DNA of 64,000 nucleotides from Pictodentalium vernedei (lineage: Eukaryota > Mollusca > Scaphopoda > Dentaliida > Dentaliidae), in the NCBI GenBank assembly GCA_031216915.1, contig JAUFNR010000047.1:1-64000 (forward strand). Reading direction: 5' to 3'. Position numbers and translations under genes: made by a program. The notes below the pieces were generated by a model. That model saw only the letters and a list, made by a program, of their open reading frames with translations, ran no database searches and was not told the origin of the DNA. This document shows positions 1 to 8,187 of the stretch, piece after piece. Every line of letters begins with the position of its first letter. Position 1 is the first letter of the stretch.

Positions 1-3000
1 CAATAGCAATGACACTCTTCAAATAAGGGAAATTTGAGCAATTCCCGCCTCTTGAATGTTTTTCCTCACAGGTGTCCAAGCTTGGCGGGGTTGGCTTGCC
101 ACCGAGAAGTATTTCTACATACATAATGTCGTCTATGTAGATAGCGTTGTGTAGAGTGATGAGATGGATTTGCTTTGGATACCCCAAGTATACTCCTCCT
201 AACTTTTCAGTTCTATTGGATGAGCTTTCACTTATATTGTTCAGCTATCACACAATGGTTGTCATTGGTCATTTAAACTAAAGGAGAGTACGTTTTTGAA
301 CAAATCCAATTTTCAATTTCTTTTTGAGGAATCTGGGGCGCAGATTTCCGATGTGTGTGTTTATTATACCCAAACTCTCAGACAAACACGATCACAGCCC
401 TTCAGCGGATGACTCGGTTGAACTATATTTGGTCCCGCCAATTCTTTCACCCCCCCCCCCCCAAACAAAACACACACACACATATATAAGCTAGCGACGG
501 AGGAGAGCATTTACTCAACAGCTGATGCGTCTGTGTTTATAAGAGTGCACGCGAGTGTATAATTGATGCGGTCTGGAAACTACAGTAGTGTTGTTAACTG
601 GTGGTGGACACGTTATGCTTTACTGCTTAAATATTACCCTGTGGCCAACGCACCGTGTGTTACTTCTGTTACTTCTCTGAAGGGACAACGTAATTGTACA
701 AAATAAGCTAAACTTCATTTTGTTATGTTTTGTAGCAATGGTTTAGGCATGAATACTGGGTGGGTGTGATCTCAAATAACACTAAACAATTAGATGGTGG
801 TTCATTGCTGAGTCTTTGGAACTTTGAAACGGCTTTTCCAAAAAGTTGTGCTCCCTACAAGAGAGTGCCCACGCATATTCAGAAATCTCAATGAAATTGA
901 TATATGGGCGATTCTGTACTCTAGAAACATGCGTAGCGTGACTGAGAATAGTTTGGATGTTTGGACAAGAATATGGACAGGGGGAAAAAATGACTGTCAA
1001 TTTGGTAAAATTTCACAAATTTTCGAAATGCGCTTTTTTATAAACAAAATTTTTAATGGGTAAAAAGGGTCCTTTCTCTTTATTGAGATGTTCTGGATTT
1101 TGGCTCGGAACATCTGCACTTCATTTTCATTCTTTTTGGGGATATTTGTGTTCAAATTTTGGCCCCGGGCGATGAGATTTTGTAACAAATAAGTGCCAAC
1201 ATCAGTCAGTTGTTACTATTTAAGGTAACTCTGAATCTAAGGACGAGGTTTGTCCGGTATGGATGACTGAACAGACCTCCCCTCTCTCAAAAAATCGTCT
1301 GCTCAGTCATTACGCTGGTTAAAATTGTAAGCTATCACAGCTTTGTTTCTGTCGATTTTTATTAAAAGCTAGCATAGTTTTTCCAACACCGCTCATGTAC
1401 TCGAAAATGGGCGTTATTATCTCCTCTGGAAACATAATGAAGGAGGTATTACGATTTAAAGTTCTCTATTTATTTAATGTTTTGCCACAGGAGAACAAAT
1501 CGGGCTGTAGCTCAGTAAGTTCAGGCGTTCACTTAGCTGAGTGAAACGTGCGTTGTCAATGCGACGTGAGTTCAAAACCCACCGCTTTTCTTAGAATTTA
1601 TTCATTATCCTAACACATGCAATTTTCGCTTTGTTCTAGTTGCATCTTCATGTTTGGTGCATGTTTTCGCAAATTAGCTGGTCGAAAGGCTGGGATCCTC
1701 CACAATCAGTATATTTAAACAAAAATGTTGGGGAAACAACCAATTGCCCAAAACAGACAGACCATTTCTCTTTGGGTCATATTGTATAATTAGGGACGCT
1801 ATTACGTTGCAAATATTAAAAGTCAAATAACGAGATGAACATGACTGCCTGTTGATGTTTTTTTTGTCTGTTCAGCACCACCGTCTGCCAGATTTAATGT
1901 TTCATTGAAATAAAAGATTGCGAATATTGTTTACTGTGCCTCATAAATAACCCTTGTGACGAACTAAAAGAGTATATGCACTGACACTGTTTTATTACCA
2001 CCATAAGCAATGCATGTCATCTCCGTTATGTCAGTAGTGGGGGACCTTAATTTCAGCAGTCCAAGTGGGAGCGCTTTGGAGCATTGTGCAAATGCGTACA
2101 ACACTTTAATGATACACTTGCCTTCAACAGTTGCTAGCCTTGCGTGTGTCGGTTTAGTAAATTTGGAAGTACGGAAGTAGATAGCTGCTGCAAGATGGTT
2201 CTCTCTGCGCTATCCGTCCTCTTTCACCCGACACAATTCAAATCAGGTTGTTGGAAGAGTCGCGATACCCCAATAATAAGCAAACAAGTGCATTCCACCA
2301 CAACAAACTTTAAATATTCGGTGTATTTTGAGCTGAAAGATTTAATTTCACAGAAAGACAGGTATAATGGCTTTGCTTATAAGTTAGACAACGTTTGGAG
2401 CTAAACAGGGGCGATGGACCGGTCTCATGATTCCATGTGCTAGAGTCTGTCATTTACGAACAGCATGCTCTCAAAGTATGCGTTTGAAAGGTTGGGTGCA
2501 GGGGGGGGGGGGGGGGGGGGGGGGCGTTTTATTTCAGTTTCACATATTTTTATCTAAAGGGTCGTTTCATGTTGATTTTAAGCTCGCGGGTTTATCTGGA
2601 ATACCTTTCGATATCGATGTGTAGAGGGGGAAGTCACGATGGGTAGGGGAAGCGTCCACGTCACAAAAATAAGTGGTTTCACAGATGAAGTTTAGATTCC
2701 TTCGAGCATCCACATTGGGTATTCTGGGTCCCTACTTCTTCCACTGTTTATACTGGTTCAGGGTGAATTTCATGTGTCATATTAAAGGTGAGTGGACATT
2801 TTAGAGGGAGGGATAGCGTTGATTTCAGTTTAGTTTCAGATTAGACTTGTTTCAGCATTTGGTGGGCATTCAGTTCCGCAATACGCTGGCCATAGTTTTG
2901 ATCGGCTGTCATAATGTTGGCTCCATATTGTAACCCTTGTCGTTAGAAAGTCGTGTGCAGTTTAAGAAGGGTCTCTTCTCAAACTTCCCAGATTTATTAT

Positions 3001-4004
3001 CGCGAAGCTTTTAGCCGATTTGTGTGATTACTAGCTTTAATGGTAGGTGATTTTATGTGTTGTCAGTATTAATTCTGTGTTGAAGGTAGGTTACACAGAA
3101 AAACTGGGATTCGTCGGGAAGTTCAAGCGTTTCTTGTAACAGCTGAAGGTCGAAATTATGAACTCTTCTATATTGTAAGTTGCAACTTGTATACGCTAGT
3201 GTTCCAATTCAGAATTCAACGTTTATGATAATGTGAAAAAGGTGTTCACTCACTACCCAGTAACTGTTGAATGCCTTTAATAATTCAGAAGATAAGATTT
3301 CACAAGAATGAAATCATGAACAATGGAAAACTTTACATGTGCCATTTATTGGTTTAGTCAAGTAAAAAAAAAATTTCAATTTTTTCCCATGGGTACCCTT
3401 GGGAAATCTGTCAAAAAACTTCAAAATTTTTGTTCCCATTTCATGATGCAAAAATGTTCTACATATAAAAATTCCATTGTTTTAAAATTTCCTTCTGCTG
3501 AAATCACTTGTTCTCACTGAATAAATCAACTTGAAGAAAACGATGTGTATCACCGTAAATTAAACTTTTCCGTCCATGACCGCTGTAGGTTAACGCACAG
3601 TGCCACTTTTCTCTACATGATTAAATCGGGACTCGGAGATTCACTCGAATGATATATTAAACAGAAGGCAACTCTTCAAACAGAATGCATCCATATCGCA
3701 TCTAAACAGACTGAATAATCTTCAGTTCATGTTTTTAGGGTTCTATCCATTAAAAATATAGCAGTTACAGCGGTCAGAAAGAAGCTTGTCAATTCCAATC
3801 GTTTGTTTTTCAGTACTTCTACGGAGAAGCAACTTCTGCGACTTGGAAGACTACAGTATTTTCGGTTATACCTCCACAGCGCCTTCTATCCCAAAAAACG
3901 GACGTTAGTGTGCCTAAAAACAAACGATGACTTTCAGAAGCTGATTAAGATTGTTCCCTTTTGAAAAAGGGAAAGGCCTTCCTTATCTACGACTGAGAAA
4001 CCCC
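1..4004 (+). repeat. Array copy 1 (4004 bp)
   Basis: This is the longest copy because its G run is 24 bases (2501-2524). The C run is 13 bases (450-462) with no T interruption. It is one of the more diverged copies. A386 and A562 replace T, one A is lost near 1025-1028, one C is gained at 1071-1072, and two T are gained at 1586-1589 just after the tRNA-like element. A562 creates a stop that breaks the long plus-strand frame open here in copies 2-3 and others. Confidence 0.97.
1502..1586 (+). pseudogene. tRNA-like element, copy 1 (followed by TTTT)
   Basis: It is the same element as at 5508-5592. This copy alone has two extra T, making TTTT at 1586-1589 directly at its 3' end. TTTT is the minimal Pol III terminator, so only this copy has a terminator in the expected place. 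Confidence 0.5.
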
Positions 4005-4453
4005 CAATAGCAATGACACTCTTCAAATAAGGGAAATTTGAGCAATTCCCGCCTCTTGAATGTTTTTCCTCACAGGTGTCCAAGCTTGGCGGGGTTGGCT
4101 TGCCACCGAGAAGTATTTCTACATACATAATGTCGTCTATGTAGATAGCGTTGTGTAGAGTGATGAGATGGATTTGCTTTGGATACCCCAAGTATACTCC
4201 TCCTAACTTTTCAGTTCTATTGGATGAGCTTTCACTTATATTGTTCAGCTATCACACAATGGTTGTCATTGGTCATTTAAACTAAAGGAGAGTACGTTTT
4301 TGAACAAATCCAATTTTCAATTTCTTTTTGAGGAATCTGGGGCGCAGATTTCCGATGTGTGTGTTTATTATACCCAAACTCTCAGACAATCACGATCACA
4401 GCCCTTCAGCGGATGACTCGGTTGAACTATATTTGGTCCCGCCAATTCTTTCA
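4005..4453. other. Unit segment A: AT-rich spacer with small inverted repeats
   Basis: I see no gene here. The segment holds the palindrome CCAAGCTTGG (4080-4089), which contains a HindIII site. It also holds a perfect 7-bp inverted repeat, CTACATA (4119-4125) and TATGTAG (4138-4144), around a 12-nt loop. A minus-strand ORF from the unit junction runs through its first 183 bp. The same content occurs at the start of every copy. Confidence 0.7.
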
Positions 4454-4488
4454 CCCCCCCCCCCCCCCAAACAAAACACACACACACA
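4454..4488 (+). repeat. C run followed by (AC)n microsatellite
   Basis: C15 is followed by AAACAAAA and an AC dinucleotide stretch that leads into the TATA motif. Across copies 1-16 the C run is 13, 15, 14, 16, 13, 13, 14, 12, 12, 11, 10, 11, 12, 13, 14 and 12 bases. Copies 5-16 have T then CCC after the run, and copies 1-4 do not. Slippage explains the length changes. Lengths are also the least reliable bases in an assembly. Confidence 0.95.
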
Positions 4489-4525
4489 TATATAAGCTAG
4501 CGACGGAGGAGAGCATTTACTCAAC
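4489..4525 (+). promoter_or_regulatory. Candidate Pol II core promoter: TATA box plus initiator-like site
   Basis: TATATAAG at 4489-4496 matches the TATAWAAG consensus. TTACTCA starts at 4517, placing the candidate +1 A (4519) 30 bp from the first T, and fits YYANWYY at six of seven positions. The TATA motif is intact in all copies, starting at 483, 4489, 8484, 12479, 16467, 20468, 24466, 28461, 32456, 36449, 40446, 44438, 48435, 52432, 56426 and 60418. A caution is that the motif abuts an (AC)n tract, where TATATA arises easily. There is no expression evidence here. Confidence 0.35.
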
Positions 4526-4571
4526 AGCTGATGCGTCTGTGTTTATAAGAGTGCACGCGAGTGTATATTTG

Positions 4572-4712
4572 ATGCGGTCTGGAAACTACAGTAGTGTTGT
4601 TAACTGGTGGTGGACACGTTATGCTTTACTGCTTAAATATTACCCTGTGGCCAACGCACCGTGTGTTACTTCTGTTACTTCTCTGAAGGGACAACGTAAT
4701 TGTACAAAATAA
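4572..4712 (+). other. 46-codon ATG ORF downstream of the TATA motif; coding status doubtful
   Basis: This is the first sizeable ATG ORF after the candidate start site; a 5-codon ATG ORF precedes it at ~4529. The predicted peptide starts MRSGNYSSVVNWWWTRY and ends QRNCTK. No signal peptide, domain or family is recognised. It lies in frame at the end of a longer open frame (4359-4712) that lacks an ATG and encodes the C run as prolines, so that extension is probably chance. Copy 12 carries a +1 frameshift near the end at ~44626. I regard it as probably non-coding. Confidence 0.15.
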
Positions 4713-5091
4713 GCTAAACTTCATTTTGTTATGTTTTGTAGCAATGGTTTAGGCATGAATACTGGGTGGGTGTGATCTCAAATAACACTAAACAATTAGA
4801 TGGTGGTTCATTGCTGAGTCTTTGGAACTTTGAAACGGCTTTTCCAAAAAGTTGTGCTCCCTACAAGAGAGTGCCCACGCATATTCAGAAATCTCAATGA
4901 AATTGATATATGGGCGATTCTGTACTCTAGAAACATGCGTAGCGTGACTGAGAATAGTTTGGATGTTTGGACAAGAATATGGACAGGGGGAAAAAATGAC
5001 TGTCAATTTGGTAAAATTTCACAAATTTTCGAAAATGCGCTTTTTTATAAACAAAATTTTTAATGGGTAAAAAGGGTCTTTCTCTTTATTG
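4713..5091. other. Unit segment B: acceptor-like site and opposed overlapping ORFs
   Basis: A pyrimidine-rich stretch ending TTTTGTAG (AG at 4740-4741) resembles a plus-strand splice acceptor. Downstream, a 77-codon plus ORF (4830-5063) and a 72-codon minus ORF (4788-5006) overlap; both need TTG starts. Indels change these frames: one base in copy 1, 7 nt in copy 4, one base in copy 5, and 8 nt in copies 14-16. That argues against coding. Confidence 0.45.
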
Positions 5092-5121
5092 AGATGTTCT
5101 GGATTTTGGCTCGGAACATCT
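5092..5121. other. Inverted repeat with 8-bp perfect arms
   Basis: AGATGTTC at 5092-5099 pairs with GAACATCT at 5114-5121 across a 14-nt loop. One G-T and one G-C pair can extend the stem inward. I saw no change in either arm in any copy, but conservation means little in so homogeneous an array. Confidence 0.5.
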
Positions 5122-5268
5122 GCACTTCATTTTCATTCTTTTTGGGGATATTTGTGTTCAAATTTTGGCCCCGGGCGATGAGATTTTGTAACAAATAAGT
5201 GCCAACATCAGTCAGTTGTTACTATTTAAGGTAACTCTGAATCTAAGGACGAGGTTTGTCCGGTATGG
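5122..5268. other. Unit segment C: featureless AT-rich spacer
   Basis: I see nothing beyond T-rich stretches and one GGCCCCGGG cluster. Stop codons occur in all frames. Confidence 0.6.
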
Positions 5269-5316
5269 ATGACTGAACAGACCTCCCCTCTCTCAAAAAA
5301 TCGTCTGCTCAGTCAT
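5269..5316. other. Strong hairpin: 14-bp arms (13 of 14 paired), 20-nt loop
   Basis: ATGACTGAACAGAC (5269-5282) faces GTCTGCTCAGTCAT (5303-5316), with one A-C mismatch at arm position 9. A G-U pair could extend the base. The loop is pyrimidine-rich then A-rich. The equivalent in copy 1 is 1263-1310. Both arms look intact in all 16 copies, and the T lost in copy 9 (~33251) falls in the loop. It could be a relic of transposon termini, a structured part of an unknown RNA, or chance. Confidence 0.6.
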
Positions 5317-5507
5317 TACGCTGGTTAAAATTGTAAGCTATCACAGCTTTGTTTCTGTCGATTTTTATTAAAAGCTAGCATAGTTTTTCCAACACCGCTC
5401 ATGTACTCGAAAATGGGCGTTATTATCTCCTCTGGAAACATAATGAAGGAGGTATTACGATTTAAAGTTCTCTATTTATTTAATGTTTTGCCACAGGAGA
5501 ACAAATC
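5317..5507. other. Unit segment D: AT-rich spacer upstream of the tRNA-like element
   Basis: No gene is seen. The stretch TTTTGCCACAG just before the tRNA-like element resembles a splice acceptor. I found no direct repeat flanking the tRNA-like element that would mark a SINE insertion. Confidence 0.5.
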
Positions 5508-5592
5508 GGGCTGTAGCTCAGTAAGTTCAGGCGTTCACTTAGCTGAGTGAAACGTGCGTTGTCAATGCGACGTGAGTTCAAAACCCACCGCT
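5508..5592 (+). pseudogene. tRNA-like element with Pol III A and B boxes, type II (Leu/Ser-like)
   Basis: The box A-like TAGCTCAGTAAG (5514-5525) and GTTCAAAAC (5576-5584) are spaced as in a tRNA gene; the latter fits box B GWTCRANNC fully. Folding by eye gives an anticodon-like arm (TTCACT 5534-5539 with AGTGAA 5546-5551), a 4-5 bp variable arm (5557-5572), and a T arm (GTGAG, loop TTCAAAA, CCCAC; 5572-5588) with one mismatch. The long variable arm and the 3' end CCCACCGCT recall tRNA-Leu. The 5' GGGCTGT does not pair with the 3' end, the D arm is weak, and there is no T run after it. I infer a decayed tRNA or a tRNA-derived SINE head rather than a working tRNA. Confidence 0.5.
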
Positions 5593-6198
5593 TCTTAGAA
5601 TTTATTCATTATCCTAACACATGCAATTTTCGCTTTGTTCTAGTTGCATCTTCATGTTTGGTGCATGTTTTCGCAAATTAGCTGGTCGAAAGGCTGGGAT
5701 CCTCCACAATCAGTATATTTAAACAAAAATGTTGGGGAAACAACCAATTGCCCAAAACAGACAGACCATTTCTCTTTGGGTCATATTGTATAATTAGGGA
5801 CGCTATTACGTTGCAAATATTAAAAGTCAAATAACGAGATGAACATGACTGCCTGTTGATGTTTTTTTTGTCTGTTCAGCACCACCGTCTGCCAGATTTA
5901 ATGTTTCATTGAAATAAAAGATTGCGAATATTGTTTACTGTGCCTCATAAATAACCCTTGTGACGAACTAAAAGAGTATATGCACTGACACTGTTTTATT
6001 ACCACCATAAGCAATGCATGTCATCTCCGTTATGTCAGTAGTGGGGGACCTTAATTTCAGCAGTCCAAGTGGGAGCGCTTTGGAGCATTGTGCAAATGCG
6101 TACAACACTTTAATGATACACTTGCCTTCAACAGTTGCTAGCCTTGCGTGTGTCGGTTTAGTAAATTTGGAAGTACGGAAGTAGATAGCTGCTGCAAG
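5593..6198. other. Unit segment E: spacer with AATAAA
   Basis: No gene is recognised. The segment contains a T8 run near 5863-5870 and AATAAA at 5913-5918, which could serve as a plus-strand polyadenylation signal if the unit were transcribed from the TATA motif ~1.4 kb upstream. An 83-codon open frame seen only in copy 5 (17526-17777) exists because of three private single-base indels and is not real. Confidence 0.45.
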
Positions 6199-6408
6199 AT
6201 GGTTCTCTCTGCGCTATCCGTCCTCTTTCACCCGACACAATTCAAATCAGGTTGTTGGAAGAGTCGCGATACCCCAATAATAAGCAAACAAGTGCATTCC
6301 ACCACAACAAACTTTAAATATTCGGTGTATTTTGAGCTGAAAGATTTAATTTCACAGAAAGACAGGTATAATGGCTTTGCTTATAAGTTAGACAACGTTT
6401 GGAGCTAA
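6199..6408 (+). other. 69-codon ATG ORF with good Kozak context; unproven
   Basis: The frame opens at 6148 on GTG, but the first ATG (6199, context AAGATGG with A at -3 and G at +4) gives 69 codons beginning MVLSALSVLFHPTQ and ending KLDNVWS. It is open in all 16 copies; copy 8 changes the last residue to R through C30375. No transmembrane segment, cysteine pattern or known domain is evident. Near-identical copies carry no information about selection, so coding potential cannot be judged. A chance ORF is more likely. Confidence 0.2.
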
Positions 6409-6504
6409 ACAGGGGCGATGGACCGGTCTCATGATTCCATGTGCTAGAGTCTGTCATTTACGAACAGCATGCTCTCAAAGTATGCGTTTGAAAGGTTGGG
6501 TGCA

Positions 6505-6520
6505 GGGGGGGGGGGGGGGG
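6505..6520 (+). repeat. G homopolymer run, length variable between copies
   Basis: G16 here. Across copies 1-16 the lengths are 24, 16, 14, 12, 16, 15, 13, 14, 14, 18, 12, 15, 15, 19, 19 and 10. Runs of about 15 or more can in principle fold into an intramolecular three-layer G-quadruplex. The run sits about half a period from the C run. It lies inside an ATG ORF starting at 6431 whose reading frame flips with run length, which argues that the ORF is not translated. Confidence 0.95.
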
Positions 6521-7172
6521 CGTTTTATTTCAGTTTCACATATTTTTATCTAAAGGGTCGTTTCATGTTGATTTTAAGCTCGCGGGTTTATCTGGAATAC
6601 CTTTCGATATCGATGTGTAGAGGGGGAAGTCACGATGGGTAGGGGAAGCGTCCACGTCACAAAAATAAGTGGTTTCACAGATGAAGTTTAGATTCCTTCG
6701 AGCATCCACATTGGGTATTCTGGGTCCCTACTTCTTCCACTGTTTATACTGGTTCAGGGTGAATTTCATGTGTCATATTAAAGGTGAGTGGACATTTTAG
6801 AGGGAGGGATAGCGTTGATTTCAGTTTAGTTTCAGATTAGACTTGTTTCAGCATTTGGTGGGCATTCAGTTCCGCAATACGCTGGCCATAGTTTTGATCG
6901 GCTGTCATAATGTTGGCTCCATATTGTAACCCTTGTCGTTAGAAAGTCGTGTGCAGTTTAAGAAGGGTCTCTTCTCAAACTTCCCAGATTTATTATCGCG
7001 AAGCTTTTAGCCGATTTGTGTGATTACTAGCTTTAATGGTAGGTGATTTTATGTGTTGTCAGTATTAATTCTGTGTTGAAGGTAGGTTACACAGAAAAAC
7101 TGGGATTCGTCGGGAAGTTCAAGCGTTTCTTGTAACAGCTGAAGGTCGAAATTATGAACTCTTCTATATTGT
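6521..7172. other. Unit segment F: spacer with donor-like splice motif
   Basis: No gene is seen. The palindrome TCGATATCGA lies at 6604-6613. AAAG then GTGAGT (GT at 6784-6785) is a near-ideal plus-strand 5' splice site, and a weaker AAG then GTAGGT follows near 7080. These could be chance, since no matching exon is recognised. Confidence 0.4.
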
Positions 7173-7184
7173 AAGTTGCAACTT
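7173..7184. other. Perfect 12-bp palindrome AAGTTGCAACTT
   Basis: A self-complementary 12-mer present in each copy; the copy 1 equivalent is 3177-3188. It could bind a dimeric protein, but no factor is assigned. Confidence 0.5.
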
Positions 7185-7318
7185 GTATACGCTAGTGTTC
7201 CAATTCAGAATTCAACGTTTATGATAATGTGAAAAAGGTGTTCACTCACTACCCAGTAACTGTTGAATGCCTTTAATAATTCAGAAGATAAGATTTCACA
7301 AGAATGAAATCATGAACA

Positions 7319-7516
7319 ATGGAAAACTTTACATGTGCCATTTATTGGTTTAGTCAAGTAAAAAAAAAATTTCAATTTTTTCCCATGGGTACCCTTGGGA
7401 AATCTGTCAAAAAACTTCAAAATTTTTGTTCCCATTTCATGATGCAAAAATGTTCTACATATAAAAATTCCATTGTTTTAAAATTTCCTTCTGCTGAAAT
7501 CACTTGTTCTCACTGA
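7319..7516 (+). other. 65-codon ATG ORF across an A/T-rich stretch; probably chance
   Basis: It begins MENFTCAIYW and ends PSAEITCSH. Composition follows the A10 and T6 runs it crosses (VKKKFQFF). It is broken in copy 4 by an extra C at ~15314 and altered in copies 6 and 8 by single substitutions. AATAAA overlaps its stop (7516-7521). No domain is recognised. Confidence 0.1.
7379..7402. other. 24-bp near-perfect palindrome around a KpnI site
   Basis: TTTCCCA (7379-7385) and TGGGAAA (7396-7402) flank GGGTACCC (7387-7394), itself a palindrome. Only the T-T pair at 7386/7395 breaks the symmetry. It could extrude as a cruciform or bind a dimer. It is present in every copy. Confidence 0.6.
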
Positions 7517-7521
7517 ATAAA

Positions 7522-7929
7522 TCAACTTGAAGAAAACGATGTGTATCACCGTAAATTAAACTTTTCCGTCCATGACCGCTGTAGGTTAACGCACAGTGCC
7601 ACTTTTCTCTACATGATTAAATCGGGACTCGGAGATTCACTCGAATGATATATTAAACAGAAGGCAACTCTTCAAACAGAATGCATCCATATCGCATCTA
7701 AACAGACTGAATAATCTTCAGTTCATGTTTTTAGGGTTCTATCCATTAAAAATATAGCAGTTACAGCGGTCAGAAAGAAGCTTGTCAATTCCAATCGTTT
7801 GTTTTTCAGTACTTCTACGGAGAAGCAACTTCTGCGACTTGGAAGACTACAGTATTTTCGGTTATACCTCCACAGCGCCTTCTATCCCAAAAAACGGACG
7901 TTAGTGTGCCTAAAAACAAACGATGACTT
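7522..7929. other. Unit segment G: spacer, no recognised feature
   Basis: No ORF of note or structured element is seen. Copies 13-15 share a C-for-A change near the end of this segment (51834, 55827, 59821). Confidence 0.5.
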
Positions 7930-8187
7930 TCAGAAGCTGATTAAGATTGTTCCCTTTTGAAAAAGGGAAAGGCCTTCCTTATCTACGACTGAGAAACCCC
8001 CAATAGCAATGACACTCTTCAAATAAGGGAAATTTGAGCAATTCCCGCCTCTTGAATGTTTTTCCTCACAGGTGTCCAAGCTTGGCGGGGTTGGCTTGCC
8101 ACCGAGAAGTATTTCTACATACATAATGTCGTCTATGTAGATAGCGTTGTGTAGAGTGATGAGATGGATTTGCTTTGGATACCCCAA
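7930..8187 (-). other. 85-codon minus-strand ORF spanning the chosen unit junction; unproven
   Basis: The predicted peptide runs from GYPKQIHLITLHNAIYIDD to QKGTILISF and has a more protein-like composition than the other frames, including LGGKPTPPSLDTCEEKH and IAIGGFSVVDKEG. It starts on TTG with no in-frame ATG at its head; an internal ATG gives the 64-codon version. It is open at every complete junction, shortened at copies 4/5 by a deleted T (~16148), and has one F-to-L change at copies 10/11 (C39955). It might be a decayed exon or transposon fragment. I do not recognise a family. Confidence 0.15.
7950..7969. other. Perfect 20-nt inverted repeat TTCCCTTTTGAAAAAGGGAA
   Basis: Nine-base arms TTCCCTTTT and AAAAGGGAA flank a 2-nt centre GA. 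It lies close before the arbitrary unit start in each copy (3954-3973 in copy 1). As RNA it would form a tight hairpin with a widened loop. As DNA it is a cruciform or dimer-site candidate. Confidence 0.6.

Larger units (their letters stand above)
4005..8000 (+). repeat. Array copy 2 (3996 bp), used as reference unit
   Basis: I found no private substitution or indel relative to the majority of copies, so internal elements are described in this copy. The C run is 15 bases (4454-4468, no T interruption) and the G run is 16 bases (6505-6520). Sub-elements are listed as separate entries. Confidence 0.97.

Noticed and set aside
1263..1319. Helitron 3' end: hairpin followed by CTGG then T
   Set aside because: CTGG at 1315-1318 fits CTRR, but the spacing from the hairpin is only 4 nt, the loop is 20 nt, and no 5' TC terminus or Rep/helicase remnant was found. 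The match is too weak to call.
1441..1620. Complete SINE insertion with target-site duplication around the tRNA-like element
   Set aside because: I could not find flanking direct repeats, an A-rich or simple-repeat tail, or a clear 3' boundary.
2427..2624. Glycine-run ORF through the G tract
   Set aside because: The downstream frame depends on G-run length and differs between copies (ending HIFLSKG in some and FYFSFTY in others), so it is an accident of the homopolymer.
2788..2793. Real intron starting at the GTGAGT motif
   Set aside because: The donor match is excellent, but no acceptor pairs with it to join recognisable coding sequence. It is kept only as a motif within the segment entry.
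1..4004. 4-kb unit as an internal duplication of a 2-kb ancestor
   Set aside because: Comparing the halves by eye gave only scattered short matches such as GCTAGC, with no sustained alignment. The half-period spacing of the C and G runs is not supported by homology.
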